Part shown: positions 55,239-64,000 of the stretch, piece by piece | Numbering within the stretch: the first letter of the stretch is position 1 | Layout: each line of letters opens with the position of its first letter | DNA from: an uncultured Clostridia bacterium | GTDB lineage: Bacteria; Bacillota; Clostridia; TANB77; CAG-508 | Direction of reading: 5' to 3' | DNA: 64,000 nt | Assembly (NCBI GenBank): GCA_934122155.1 | Contig: CAKOVX010000003.1 | Span: 1-64,000 of the forward strand | The notes under the pieces: model-generated | What the model was told of the DNA's origin: nothing | What the model saw: only the letters and a program-made list of their open reading frames with translations | The model's database searches: none | Position numbers and translations under genes: made by a program

Positions 55239-55486
55239 TAGTATGTTTTCTTTTTTTCTTTTAATGCTTTTTCAATATTTGATAATCTTTTTTCAAATAT
55301 TTGATTTGTCATGTCTGCAATTTGATTAAATTCTCTAAGTACTTGCAGCTGCCTCATTGTTGTTTTATGATGTTTTTCTAAACTTATTAGCATATTATCT
55401 TGTTCATTTTTTAGTTCATATAATAGTTCTTGTATTGTTGCGATCAGTGACTCTAAAGCTTTGCTTTCATCATTTTTTATTGACAT
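55238..55486 (-). CDS. Small coiled-coil protein
   Basis: 82 aa, entirely helical with heptad character (LESLIATIQELLYELKNEQD, HHKTTMRQLQVLREFNQIAD). AGGTGG lies before the ATG. No signal or membrane segment. The family is not recognised. It is monocistronic between murT and aspS. Confidence 0.68.
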   Translation of the reverse strand: MSIKNDESKALESLIATIQELLYELKNEQDNMLISLEKHHKTTMRQLQVLREFNQIADMTNQIFEKRLSNIEKALKEKKKTY

Positions 55487-55576
55487 TTTACCACCTCTTT
55501 CGCTTTTTTACAAAACCATTATACTATATAAAAAGTTCACAGTCAATATTTTTGGCGAAATTTTGTTTTGTTGTTT

Positions 55577-55611
55577 TAGCTTTTAAAAACTGCTTTTGGT
55601 AAGCAGCTTTT
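55577..55611 (-). terminator. Terminator after aspS
   Basis: AAAACTGCTT, loop TTGGT, AAGCAGCTTTT, with T-rich 3' side on the minus strand, four bases after the aspS stop. Confidence 0.8.
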
Positions 55612-55614
55612 AAT

Positions 55615-57366
55615 TTATTTTTCTTTTTCTACAATTTGAATGTGAACATCTTTTAATTGTTGTTCATGTACTCTGCTTGGTGCTCTCATAAGTAGATCTC
55701 TTGCCTTTTTATTTTTTGGAAATGCAATTACTTCACGAATATTTTTACTATCTGCTACTAGCATTACCATTCTGTCTAGCCCAGGTGCAGCTCCTGCATG
55801 TGGTGGTGTACCATATTGGAATGCATTATATAATGCTCCAAATCTATTTTTTACTTCTTCTTCACTATAACCTGCAATTTCAAATGCTTTTACCATTAGC
55901 TCTGGATTATGGTTTCTAACGGCTCCTGAAGCCACCTCATATCCATTGCATACAACATCATATTGATATGCTAAAATTTCAAGTGGGTCCTTTGTCATTA
56001 AAGCTTCCATTCCACCTTGTGGCATTGAAAATGGGTTGTGATTAAAGTCAATTTTACCTTCATCTGATAATTCATACATTGGAAAATCTACTATATAACA
56101 TAGGCGATACACATTTTTTTCTAATAAATCTAATCTGTTTCCTAGTTCAATACGAATTGCTCCTGCTATTTTTTGAACTGTCTTAAATTCATCTGCCATA
56201 AAAAATACAGCCGAATTTGGTTTCATTTCTATTTTGTTCTCTAATTGTTTTTGAACTTCTGGTGTTATATATTTTGCAATTCCTCCAGATAGTGCATTTT
56301 CACTGTCTACCTTAACCCAAGCTAAACCTTTAGCTCCTACTTCATTTGTAGCAAATTCTGTCATGCTGTCAAAAAACTTTCTGCTTTGTTCTGCTCTATT
56401 TGGAACTACTATTGCTTTAACTGTTTTATCTTTAAATGCCATAAAATCAACATCTTTGAATATTTCGGTAACATCTTGTATTATAAGTGGATTTCTTAAA
56501 TCTGGTTTATCACTACCATATTTCTCCATAGCCTCTAAATATGGAATTCTTATAAATGGAGCTTCATCTACTTTCCAGTCTGTGTGTGTCGTAAAAACTG
56601 TTCTAAATATATCTGCTAATACTTTTAAAACATCTTCTTGTTCTGCAAAGCTCATTTCAAAATCTAATTGATAAAATTCACCTGGAGCTCTATCTGCTCT
56701 AGGGTCTTCGTCTCTAAAACATGGAGCTATTTGATAATATTTATCAAACCCTGATATCATTAGCAATTGTTTAAATTGTTGTGGTGCTTGTGGAAGAGCA
56801 TAAAATTCACCTGGATGAATTCTACTTGGAACTAAGTAGTCTCTTGCTCCCTCTGGTGAAGAGTTTGCTAAAATAGGTGTTTGAATTTCTGTAAATCCTA
56901 GCTCATCCATTTTTTTACGAATAGTTTTCATAACCTCACTACGAAGTAATATTGTTTTATGTAGTTTGTCATTTCTTAAATCTAAAAAACGATATTCTAA
57001 TCTTAAGTCTTCTTTTACTTCTCCTGTTTTGTCTGAGTTAACTTCAAATGGTAATACTGTCTTGCATTTACCTAACATTTCTACTTTATTTGCTTCTACT
57101 TCTATTTCGCCTGTTGGAATCTTAGGGTTTTTATTGCTTCTTTCAATTACTTTTCCAACTACTTGAATAACACATTCTGAAACAACATTTTCTAATTGTT
57201 CTTTATTATCAGCTGATATCACTATTTGTGTAATTCCAAATTGGTCACGAAGGTCTATAAATATCATTGACCCTAAGTCTCTAATTTTTTGTACCCAACC
57301 CGCTAGTGTTACGTTTTCTCCTACATTTTTTATTGTTAGTTCTCCACAATTATGATCTTTATACAT
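55615..57366 (-). CDS. aspS: Aspartyl-tRNA synthetase
   Basis: Class II synthetase of the bacterial type (583 aa): N-terminal OB anticodon-binding domain (VTLAGWVQKIRDLGSMIFIDL), motif 2 FRDEDPRADRAPGEFYQLD, the bacterial GAD insertion and motif 3 GAAPGLDRMVML. I use ATG 57366, preceded by AGGAG. A reading from 57396 adds ten residues but lacks a site. No hisS partner or T-box is seen. Confidence 0.96.
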   Translation of the reverse strand: MYKDHNCGELTIKNVGENVTLAGWVQKIRDLGSMIFIDLRDQFGITQIVISADNKEQLENVVSECVIQVVGKVIERSNKNPKIPTGEIEVEANKVEMLGKCKTVLPFEVNSDKTGEVKEDLRLEYRFLDLRNDKLHKTILLRSEVMKTIRKKMDELGFTEIQTPILANSSPEGARDYLVPSRIHPGEFYALPQAPQQFKQLLMISGFDKYYQIAPCFRDEDPRADRAPGEFYQLDFEMSFAEQEDVLKVLADIFRTVFTTHTDWKVDEAPFIRIPYLEAMEKYGSDKPDLRNPLIIQDVTEIFKDVDFMAFKDKTVKAIVVPNRAEQSRKFFDSMTEFATNEVGAKGLAWVKVDSENALSGGIAKYITPEVQKQLENKIEMKPNSAVFFMADEFKTVQKIAGAIRIELGNRLDLLEKNVYRLCYIVDFPMYELSDEGKIDFNHNPFSMPQGGMEALMTKDPLEILAYQYDVVCNGYEVASGAVRNHNPELMVKAFEIAGYSEEEVKNRFGALYNAFQYGTPPHAGAAPGLDRMVMLVADSKNIREVIAFPKNKKARDLLMRAPSRVHEQQLKDVHIQIVEKEK

Positions 57367-57440
57367 AATATATACATCTCCTACTCTTATTTGCATTGGT
57401 TATTATACAACATTTTATTGCCTGTTTCAATATTTGTCAC

Positions 57441-58073
57441 CTATTTTGAACCAAATATTGAGCAAATTGCATTCCAAGTCCCCTTAAATATTTTTCCTAT
57501 AACATCTACTATTACTTGTAATATTGTATTAGACTCGTAAAATTTAATTATTAAATTATGAGTCGGCGGAAAAAACCACAAAACTACTATTATTATTAAA
57601 ACAATTAATAATGTTTTTAGTAATTCTTTTATTCTTTTCCATGTCCATTTATATTTTATTTTATATCCTAAGCTCCTTAAGTAACTTTCATAAGCATTTT
57701 GATATTTTTGTTGATATTGTTCCTGCATCTCTTTTTGTAGTTCTTCTTGTTTTTTTATATATTCGTCTACTACTTTGCTTTTTGCTTCAGCTGCACTATT
57801 AGTTTTTTGACTACTATATTGTTCTTGAACCTGTGTACTAGTTGTATTTTGCCTCTTTTTTAAAAGTTCAGTATCATATTTTTTTCTTTTCTCATCATTG
57901 CTTAAAATATCATATGCTTCATTTATTTTTTTCATCATGTCTTCTGCTTTTAGCTTATCATTTTCATTTTGTAAATCTGGGTGATACCTTTTAGCTAATA
58001 CCTTATATGCTTTTTCTATTATTTCTTTTGAAGCACCTTCACTTACTTCTAATATTTCATATAGAGTTTTCAT
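57441..58073 (-). CDS. J-domain protein with C-terminal membrane helix
   Basis: 210 aa. The N-terminal 65 residues are a DnaJ domain with the essential HPD in RYHPDLQ (about 30-32). A Gln/Lys-rich coiled linker follows, then a hydrophobic helix (about 165-183) and a short amphipathic tail. It probably recruits a DnaK chaperone to the membrane. No zinc-finger or substrate-binding DnaJ domain. Confidence 0.82.
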   Translation of the reverse strand: MKTLYEILEVSEGASKEIIEKAYKVLAKRYHPDLQNENDKLKAEDMMKKINEAYDILSNDEKRKKYDTELLKKRQNTTSTQVQEQYSSQKTNSAAEAKSKVVDEYIKKQEELQKEMQEQYQQKYQNAYESYLRSLGYKIKYKWTWKRIKELLKTLLIVLIIIVVLWFFPPTHNLIIKFYESNTILQVIVDVIGKIFKGTWNAICSIFGSK

Positions 58074-58191
58074 TTTTCCCCCTTGTACTACTATATTTTA
58101 CGGTATATTTTGCCATTTGTAAAGTTTTTATTTGTCAACTATTTATTTTTTTTACAATTTAGTATACAATGTATCTAAATTGGAGGAAAAT

Positions 58192-60361
58192 ATGGACGAA
58201 AGAGACTTGAGAAGAACTTTAGAAAGTTCAAATGATAAATTAAGTGTATTTGCAGATAGTTCTTTACTTACTAAATATAAAGGTCTAACTGTTTCATCAT
58301 TATTTAGTTTAATTGATGATTTTTTAAATGATTCTCAAAAAGCTGCTTTATTTGAATTTGAGCATTTTAAAAATATAAATCAACAATTGCGTATTTTAGT
58401 AGCAACATCAATTTCTGATAATAATATAAAACTTGAATTATTGCAAAAGCCTAATGGCATATTGTCTGATTTACAGAGTTATCAAATTTCTGATTTCTTA
58501 GAATCTTTAGATAGTAGTTATAGATTAAAGTTACTTCAAGATCCAGCATCACTAAAGAACTTAAAGCTTAACAAATATTCTATGCAAGCTGTTGTATGTT
58601 CACTGTCTGATAATGATGTAATTAATTTATTAGAAGATATTGACTATGTAAAAGAACAATTGAATTTAGATGATTTTTTAATCTCCGGTATCATTTCTAA
58701 TATTAGTAGTGAAAAAGATAAACTTGATTTATTGAGCAATATTTTTCTTGATAGTTATTGTAAAGCTTCGGCTCTTGCAACTGTTTCTGATTCTGCTAAA
58801 GCAACAATTTTATCGGATAATGAATATAATTTTAATTATTATGAATTATGCAAGATTCTAAGTTCTATGGATACAAAATTTTTAATTAACTATTTTAATG
58901 AACATACTGACTTTTTTGACAACAACAATATCACTTTGCGCTCAGTTGTGGAAGACCTTTCTTATAAAAATCAATTATCTTTTGTTGCTCAAATTGATAA
59001 GGTCAATTTAGACGAGCGGCCAAAAAAGGCTGATTTTAGCTACTTTACCTCAGGAAGTTAAAGAACAAATAGATATCGCTACTTTACCACCTTCACATTC
59101 CTCAGCAGTTTCACTAAAATCTAATGGTATACATATTATTCCGGATTTAAGCAGCAATAATTTCGAAGTATATAGAGATCTCGACTCTTCTATATATGTA
59201 AATCCAATGGCTCTTTCAGCATTAGAGCAACAAAATCTTGATAAGCTTTGTAAAATTTGCCCACAAATGAATATATCTGACGATTTAGGAATATCTGAGT
59301 CAAGTGTAGAAGAATATTTAAATGGTGAAAAGTGGATAAATCAAGTAGTTCAGGCTTTAAATCCAGAATGGAGTAACATAGAAAAAGTGGCATTTATTGA
59401 TAATGCAATTGGCAAAAAAATAAGCTATTCTCCAGATTTTAAAACTGAAGTATTTGATTAATGTAACTCTCGTGCATTGTGGAAAATAATTAATTCTGGT
59501 TATGGGGTGTGTAACGGAATAGCTCAAGTTGAACATTATATGCTTAATAAAATTGGTATTGAGTCAGAAATGGTTTCTGGTAGACGCCATGCATTTTTAA
59601 AATTATCTAATATGGATTTTCCTACTCCAGATGGAAGCACTGTTAAAGGTAATACTATTTTAGATCCAACATGGAACTTAGCCGCACATAGACTTGGTGC
59701 TAAGCCAAATAATTTTTGCTTAAGCTATGAAGAAATACGAAAACATGATATAAAAATTAATGGAGAAGACACTAAAGCACATAAGAATGACGAAAAACTT
59801 TCAGATGCCACATTTAATATTCCAGATTATACTTTAAGGAAAATTTACACTAGTATAGGTATTGCAGATAAAGAAGGTTGCTTTCCTATAAAGTCTTTAA
59901 TAGAAAAGTCTAAATATATTGATAATCTTCATCTATCAAATGATGAAAATATAAATTCACAATTAAAATTATTAGAAGCATATTGCCCCGAGTTTGCTAC
60001 TTGTATAAACTCAACTTATGTTGTTTTGAAAGACATACTTTTAGCAAACCCTAATCTTTGTTATAATAAATGTGTTGTTGATAGAGTTTATGATAAAAAA
60101 GATGACAATAGAAATCCAGTTTTATATGTTTACTTAAATCTTCCGCAAGATGGAAATAGATTTTATTTTGCAGACAAAAAGATCGGGCAGTTTATGTCAC
60201 TTTCTCAAAAAAAGTTTGAAGAAAAGTTTGAGTGCTATGAAAATGACTTAGATTTAACAAATGGAGTAAGACCTTGGGAGGAGCATAGCAATAAGCAAGT
60301 AGTAGAAGATTTAACTAAAAGTTCTGGAAATATAGATACTGTTCAAGAGGAGGAAAGATAA
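58192..60361 (+). pseudogene. Transglutaminase-like protein with helical repeats, interrupted by a +1 frame change and a stop
   Basis: ATG 58192 follows GGAGG. Part one (to 59061) is built of leucine-rich helical repeats. At 59017-59019 an in-frame CGG precedes a stop 14 codons on. Skipping its C joins LDE to GQKRLIL and opens the frame through MALSALEQQN. That frame then meets TAA at 59459-59461, in the middle of what should be a helix (EVFD*CNSRALWKI). Beyond it lies a transglutaminase/peptidase core with Cys in GYGVCNGIAQ, His in GRRHAFLKL and Asp in ILDPTWN. So the gene needs one +1 shift and one stop readthrough to be whole. The TAA suggests decay, or that the C-terminal half is made separately. 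Confidence 0.72.
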
Positions 60362-60362
60362 T

Positions 60363-60584
60363 ATGAATTTTTTTAAAAATATAATTTCATTTTTTAAAAA
60401 AATTTTTATAAAAAATGAAACTTCAAAAATGATTGAATCATCTTCTGTTAATAGTACTCTAGCAAAAAATAATAATTTTACTAACTCACTAAAAGTCTCT
60501 ACTCCAAAGCATAAAAAGCCTAATGTTGAAACGCCAACCTGCATAGGAGACGGGTTAGGAATTCAACCCAAAATTAGCTTTTAA
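60363..60584 (+). CDS. Hypothetical small protein with amphipathic N terminus
   Basis: 73 aa. GAGGAGG lies just before the ATG, and the gene begins directly after the transglutaminase-like reading frame, so it is co-expressed. The first 20 residues are Phe/Lys/Ile rich (NFFKNIISFFKKIFIKN), suited to bind membranes. The rest is polar and Ser/Asn rich and ends in IGDGLGIQPKISF. Unrecognised family. Confidence 0.6.
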   Translation: MNFFKNIISFFKKIFIKNETSKMIESSSVNSTLAKNNNFTNSLKVSTPKHKKPNVETPTCIGDGLGIQPKISF

Positions 60585-60665
60585 TTTTTTCTTTTTTAAT
60601 ATAGCATTTTATATTTATATATGGTATAATGCAAATATTATCGCATTTGATAGGAGTTGAAACAA

Positions 60666-61196
60666 TTGAAATTAACACAAGACGGAGAAATTTTAGCAGA
60701 AAATAAAGTTTTAATTTTATATATTTTAAATAAAGTAGAAAATCCAATTACAAATGATAGTTTATTAAGATTAGTATTAGCTGTTATGGATATGAATTAT
60801 TTTTATTTTCAACAATTTTTACTTGATTTAATTGAAAAAAATTATATTATTTGTTTTAATAAAGACGGTAAAAATGTATATCAAATTACTGATGTTGGTA
60901 GAACTACACTAGAGCTTACAAATGATATGATTCCAGGAATAATCAAATTAAAGGTTGATACTTCATTCTCTGGAAAGTTAAAAGAAACTGCTCAATCTGA
61001 ATCTATAACTGCTGAATATACTCCTAAAAACGAAAACGAGTATACTGTAACTTGTAAAATAAATGAAAATAATAGTTGTATTTTTGAAATTAGTGTTTTT
61101 GCAGGTTCTCGTGAAGAAGCAAAACGTATTGTAGATAATTGGAAAGAAAATGCTTATAGAATTTATCCTGAAATTTTAAATTCATTAAATAAATAG
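60666..61196 (+). CDS. DUF4364 family winged-helix protein
   Basis: 176 aa. N-terminal winged helix (KVLILYILNKVENPITND, FLLDLIEKNYIICFN, ITDVGRTTLEL) and a C-terminal alpha/beta domain ending EEAKRIVDNWKENAYRIYPEI, as in the DUF4364 family of Firmicutes. The start is TTG at 60666, nine bases after AGGAG. An upstream TTG overlaps that site and no ATG fits. Function unknown, probably transcriptional. Confidence 0.85.
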   Translation: MKLTQDGEILAENKVLILYILNKVENPITNDSLLRLVLAVMDMNYFYFQQFLLDLIEKNYIICFNKDGKNVYQITDVGRTTLELTNDMIPGIIKLKVDTSFSGKLKETAQSESITAEYTPKNENEYTVTCKINENNSCIFEISVFAGSREEAKRIVDNWKENAYRIYPEILNSLNK

Positions 61197-61234
61197 AACA
61201 ATAAAAAAGTGGCAAGCCACTTTTTTATTGTTCT
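61197..61234. terminator. Bidirectional terminator between the DUF4364 gene and proS
   Basis: AACAATAAAAAAGTGG, loop CAAG, CCACTTTTTTATTGTT: 16-bp perfect stem serving both converging genes. Confidence 0.9.
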
Positions 61235-62904
61235 ATTTTATCTATAATTTCTTCAATTGCTATATCTGTGCTTTGATTTTCTGTTCTTTGCTTTAGCTCA
61301 ACTTTTCCCTCTTTTATTTTTTTGCCAACTGTAATTCTAAATGGAATTCCTATTAAATCCATATCATTAAATTTAACACCTGGTCTTTCATTTCTATCAT
61401 CTAATATTGTATCCACTCCCATAGAGTTTAAAGTATTATACAAATCATTTGCAACTTTTGATTGTTCCTCATCTTTAGGGTCTATTAAAACTATTGCTAC
61501 TTTATATGGTGCAATACTAACTGGCCAAATTATTCCTTTATCATCATGGTTCTGTTCAACCACTGCTGCAATCATTCTTTCTACTCCAATTCCATAGCAT
61601 CCCATAACAACTGGTTTTAAATCATTATTTTCATCTAAATAATTTAGACCTAAACTTTCAGAATATTTTGTACCAAGTTTAAATGTATTTCCTACTTCTA
61701 TACCTTTTTTAAATATTAAATGTCCTTCATTGCAATTTGGGCATTTATCTCCTTGTTGTACATTTATTATATCTCCTGAAACAGCATAATCAAAATCCCT
61801 AACATTAGCATTTATGTAGTGGTAGCCTTCTTTGTTAGCTCCACAGCAAAAATTCTTCATTTTTAATACTTCATTGTCTATTACTATTTTTGCGTTCAAC
61901 CCTACTGGACCTGTGCAGCCAGGTACTGCATTTGATGTTGCAATTAATTCATCATCTGCAAAGCTAATTTCTGTTCCATGCAATAATTTTAGAGCTTTTA
62001 CTTCATTTAGCTCTTTGTCTCCTCTTATGAAAAATATTACTAATTCATTGTCTACATTCATAAGTAATGCTTTTACTGTTTTCTTTATATCCAAATTTAA
62101 AAATTCGCATACTTCTTCAATTGTATGACATTCTCCTGTTGCTACTAGTTCTATTGGTTTTTCTTCTTCATTTTCCACTTCATTACATATATATGGCGTT
62201 ACTTCAATATTTGAAGCATAGTCACAATGGTCACATAATACAAGAATATCTTCTCCAACATCTGTAACAGCTTGGAATTCTTCTGAAAGTAGTCCCCCCA
62301 TAACTCCTGTATCTGCTCTAACAACTACATAGTTTAATCCTACTCTTTGGCAAATTTTATGATATGCTTGAAATTGCTTTTGATAAGATTTATCCAAGTT
62401 TTCTAAGTTTGTATCAAAACTATATGCATCTTTCATTGTGAACTCTCTTGTTCTAATTAACCCTAATCTTGGTCTTACTTCATCTCTATATTTATTTCCA
62501 ATTTGGTATAAAGTATATGGAAAATCTTTATATGAATGTGATTTCATCGATGCAGCCAATGCAAAAAACTCTTCATGTGTTGGTCCTAACACATATGGTC
62601 TATCATATCTATCTTTTAACTTAAATATTGATGGTCCAAAAGCTGCATACCTTCCTGACTTTTCAAATAAATCTATTGGAAGTAACATTGGCATTGTAAC
62701 CTCTTTAGCTCCCGCTTCATTCATACATTCTCTAATAATTTTTTCTACATTTTGAGCTACTTTTTTTCCTAATGGCATTTTCATATAAATACCATTTCCT
62801 ACCTTTTTAAACATTCCACTTTTAACAAGTAAATTTCCACTAACTGACTCTTCATCTTTAAGGTCTTCTCTTAAAGTATAAAAAAAGTTTTCACTTAATT
62901 TCAT
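61225..62904 (-). CDS. proS: Prolyl-tRNA synthetase
   Basis: Bacterial-type ProRS (559 aa). Class II motif 2 region YRDEVRPRLGLIRTREFTMK, an editing INS domain (about 230-400), motif 3 MGCYGIGVERM and C-terminal anticodon-binding domain. A zinc-like pair of CxxC (LCDHC, KCPNCNEG) lies in the central part. Its last codons overlap the terminator arm. scpB is 29 bp upstream. Confidence 0.96.
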   Translation of the reverse strand: MKLSENFFYTLREDLKDEESVSGNLLVKSGMFKKVGNGIYMKMPLGKKVAQNVEKIIRECMNEAGAKEVTMPMLLPIDLFEKSGRYAAFGPSIFKLKDRYDRPYVLGPTHEEFFALAASMKSHSYKDFPYTLYQIGNKYRDEVRPRLGLIRTREFTMKDAYSFDTNLENLDKSYQKQFQAYHKICQRVGLNYVVVRADTGVMGGLLSEEFQAVTDVGEDILVLCDHCDYASNIEVTPYICNEVENEEEKPIELVATGECHTIEEVCEFLNLDIKKTVKALLMNVDNELVIFFIRGDKELNEVKALKLLHGTEISFADDELIATSNAVPGCTGPVGLNAKIVIDNEVLKMKNFCCGANKEGYHYINANVRDFDYAVSGDIINVQQGDKCPNCNEGHLIFKKGIEVGNTFKLGTKYSESLGLNYLDENNDLKPVVMGCYGIGVERMIAAVVEQNHDDKGIIWPVSIAPYKVAIVLIDPKDEEQSKVANDLYNTLNSMGVDTILDDRNERPGVKFNDMDLIGIPFRITVGKKIKEGKVELKQRTENQSTDIAIEEIIDKIEQ

Positions 62905-62933
62905 TTTTATTCAATCCTTTCTGTTTTTTCTTT

Positions 62934-63560
62934 TTACTCTTCTTTACTTGTCTCCCTTTCGGGCATTGGAGCCTCATTTTGTTCTTCATTTATTTCTTCT
63001 TTTTCTTCAATAATATCATCAATTACTATTTGTTGATTTTCATCTAATTTATATCTAGGTAAATCTGGTAATTCGTTTAAGTTACTAAAACCAAATATCC
63101 TTAAAAACTCTGATGTAACTCCATAAGTACCTGGTTTTCCTGGTGCATCTAGTTTGCCTGTTTCTTCTATTAAATTATAGTCTAGTAATTTATATATTGT
63201 TCCATCTGAGTTTACTCCACGAATTGCCTCAATTTCTGCTCTTGTAATTTTAGGGTTATATGCAATAATTGCAAGAGTTTCTAATGCTGCTTGTGATAAA
63301 TTTGGTTTATTTCTCTTGTCAAAAATAGTATATAAATATTCATAATATTCTTGTTTAGTGCATAATTGATAAGCCTCTCCAACATTTACAATCTGTAAGC
63401 CTCTATTTTCACTTTTGTATTCTTCTTTCATATTTTCTACAATTGTAACTATTTCTTCTGACCCTACCTCTAATGCTGACATAAGCTCAGTTATTTTTAC
63501 TTCTCTTCCAGCTGCAAAAAGTATTGCTTCAATTACTCCCTTTAACTTGTTTATTTCCAT
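62934..63560 (-). CDS. scpB: Segregation and condensation protein B
   Basis: 208 aa with two winged-helix domains (KLKGVIEAILFAAGREVKI, LSQAALETLAIIAYNPKITR, IRGVNSDGTIYKLLDYNLI) typical of ScpB, which binds ScpA-SMC in chromosome condensation. A Glu-rich tail follows. scpA is not adjacent in the window. Transcribed from the divergent promoter region at 63.6 kb. Confidence 0.93.
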   Translation of the reverse strand: MEINKLKGVIEAILFAAGREVKITELMSALEVGSEEIVTIVENMKEEYKSENRGLQIVNVGEAYQLCTKQEYYEYLYTIFDKRNKPNLSQAALETLAIIAYNPKITRAEIEAIRGVNSDGTIYKLLDYNLIEETGKLDAPGKPGTYGVTSEFLRIFGFSNLNELPDLPRYKLDENQQIVIDDIIEEKEEINEEQNEAPMPERETSKEE

Positions 63561-63595
63561 TTATTTTCACTTTTCCTTTTAAATTTTACTTATAT

Positions 63596-63659
63596 ATTAT
63601 CACACGAATCGTGCTTTATGTCAAGGAATGTTGACATTGTTTTTTCATTGTGGTAATAT
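63596..63659. promoter_or_regulatory. Divergent promoters for scpB and the 62-residue gene, with a palindrome
   Basis: Minus strand: TTGACA (63619-63624), 17 bp, GATAAT (63596-63601). Plus strand: TTGACA (63631-63636), 17 bp, TAATAT (63654-63659). The two -35 boxes are six bases apart. CACGAATCGTG (63603-63613) is a palindrome inside the scpB spacer and could be an operator. Confidence 0.7.
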
Positions 63660-63680
63660 ACCAATAGTGAGGTGATTTTT

Positions 63681-63869
63681 ATGGAAGAAAATAACCAAAT
63701 AGACGAAATAAAAGAACCTAAAAAAATAGAAGTTGTCACAGGTAATGGTGATTTGAATATTTCTCCTGTTTATGAACATATAGAGGCAGAAAAACCTAAG
63801 CCTAAAGACACTAGAGAAGTAATTATTCCTGAAGTTAAAGATAACATCACAAAACAAGAAGACGAATAA
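63681..63869 (+). CDS. Hypothetical acidic small protein
   Basis: 62 aa, highly charged and Pro/Glu/Lys rich (IDEIKEPKKIEVVTGNGDLN, YEHIEAEKPKPKDTRE), probably unstructured apart from VTGNGDLNISPVYEHI. GAGGTG precedes the ATG, with its own consensus promoter and terminator. Unrecognised. Independent expression signals make it a likely real gene. Confidence 0.72.
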   Translation: MEENNQIDEIKEPKKIEVVTGNGDLNISPVYEHIEAEKPKPKDTREVIIPEVKDNITKQEDE

Positions 63870-63904
63870 AAATGGTTTCCAAATAACTGGAAACCATTTT
63901 TTTA
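63869..63904. terminator. Terminator after the 62-residue gene
   Basis: AATGGTTTCC, loop AAATAACT, GGAAACCATT and seven Ts. It may also serve the converging gene at the right edge. Confidence 0.87.
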
Positions 63905-63913
63905 CTTTAAAAT

Positions 63914-64000
63914 CTATATAGCTTCTTGATTTTCTTCTTTGTTTTCTTGACTATCATCTTCTTGGTTTGCTACTTCTAAGCTAGATACAGATACTTCATA
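63914..64000 (-). CDS. 3' end of a gene running off the right edge
   Basis: An open frame enters from the right edge and ends at TAG 63914-63916. The visible 28 residues (YEVSVSSLEVANQEDD ... EENQEAI) are an acidic Glu/Gln/Asn tail. Not enough to name the product. Confidence 0.6.
   Translation of the reverse strand, partial: YEVSVSSLEVANQEDDSQENKEENQEAI

Noticed and set aside
59459..59461. TAA as a reassigned sense codon
   Set aside because: TAA ends many intact genes in the window normally, so a nonsense change or separate translation is more likely.
1..64000. CRISPR array, insertion sequence, prophage or integrase
   Set aside because: I saw no regularly spaced direct repeats, transposase, recombinase or phage structural genes.

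Overview
The window is low-GC, densely coded DNA from a Gram-positive, endospore-forming, fermentative anaerobe, most likely an uncultured gut-type Clostridia lineage. Evidence for this is the sporulation genes (spoVAC-spoVAD-spoVAE, ylbJ, a DacF-type carboxypeptidase, a GH18 spore-type hydrolase), pyruvate formate-lyase with its activase, an ECF folate transporter, PrkC/PrpC signalling, MurT/GatD-type peptidoglycan amidation, a teichoic-acid-type envelope cluster and no outer-membrane genes. UGA is used as a normal stop.

Layout. 1-15.9 kb: one long minus-strand run. It starts from a promoter near 15.98 kb with a secreted beta-propeller protein, then a glycerophosphotransferase/GT4 fusion, a TagGH exporter, three more CDP-glycerol transferase paralogues, TagD, TyrS, RpiA, TagO, RuvB, a GT-C glycosyltransferase and QueH-GNAT. 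16-19.4 kb: plus-strand VanW, DacF, YlbJ and a 72-residue protein. 19.5-25.8 kb: tRNA-Met, dnaG-rpoD, CarD, dUTPase and a pilin-like/FGE-fold surface protein. 25.9-31.6 kb: capA-rimO-folT-ecfA-ecfT and a diaminopentanoate dehydrogenase-like gene. 31.7-38 kb: deoD, greA, GH18 and dodecin-spoVAC-AD-AE. 38-44.5 kb: HD protein, infC-rpmI-rplT with an attenuator leader, an XRE regulator and pflBA. 44.5-44.8 kb: a compact small-peptide/antisense-RNA locus. 44.8-57.4 kb: znuACB, rpe, rsgA-prkC-prpC-rlmN, murT-gatD and aspS. 57.4-64 kb: a J-domain protein, a broken transglutaminase-like gene, a DUF4364 regulator, proS, scpB and the end of another gene.

Two observations stand out. (1) In a hand check of both strands I found no in-frame CGG codon in any intact gene. 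The only in-frame CGG codons lie in four genes split by a frameshift (tagO, a pilin/FGE protein, prpC, a transglutaminase-like gene). In all four, skipping the C of CGG (+1) restores the conserved reading frame. This suggests that CGG is an unassigned codon read by +1 frameshifting, or at least that one common cause produced these breaks. (2) At 44.49-44.81 kb a 31-residue hydrophobic peptide gene faces a small RNA with its own strong promoter and terminator. The RNA carries a copy of the peptide gene's start region in antisense sense, the architecture of a par/Fst-like type I toxin-antitoxin system.

Other points of interest are three long intergenic hairpins with GC-rich interiors, an infC gene that appears to start at AUA behind an attenuator, a GatD lacking both catalytic residues, and a C-terminal segment that looks like a diversity-generating-retroelement variable region.
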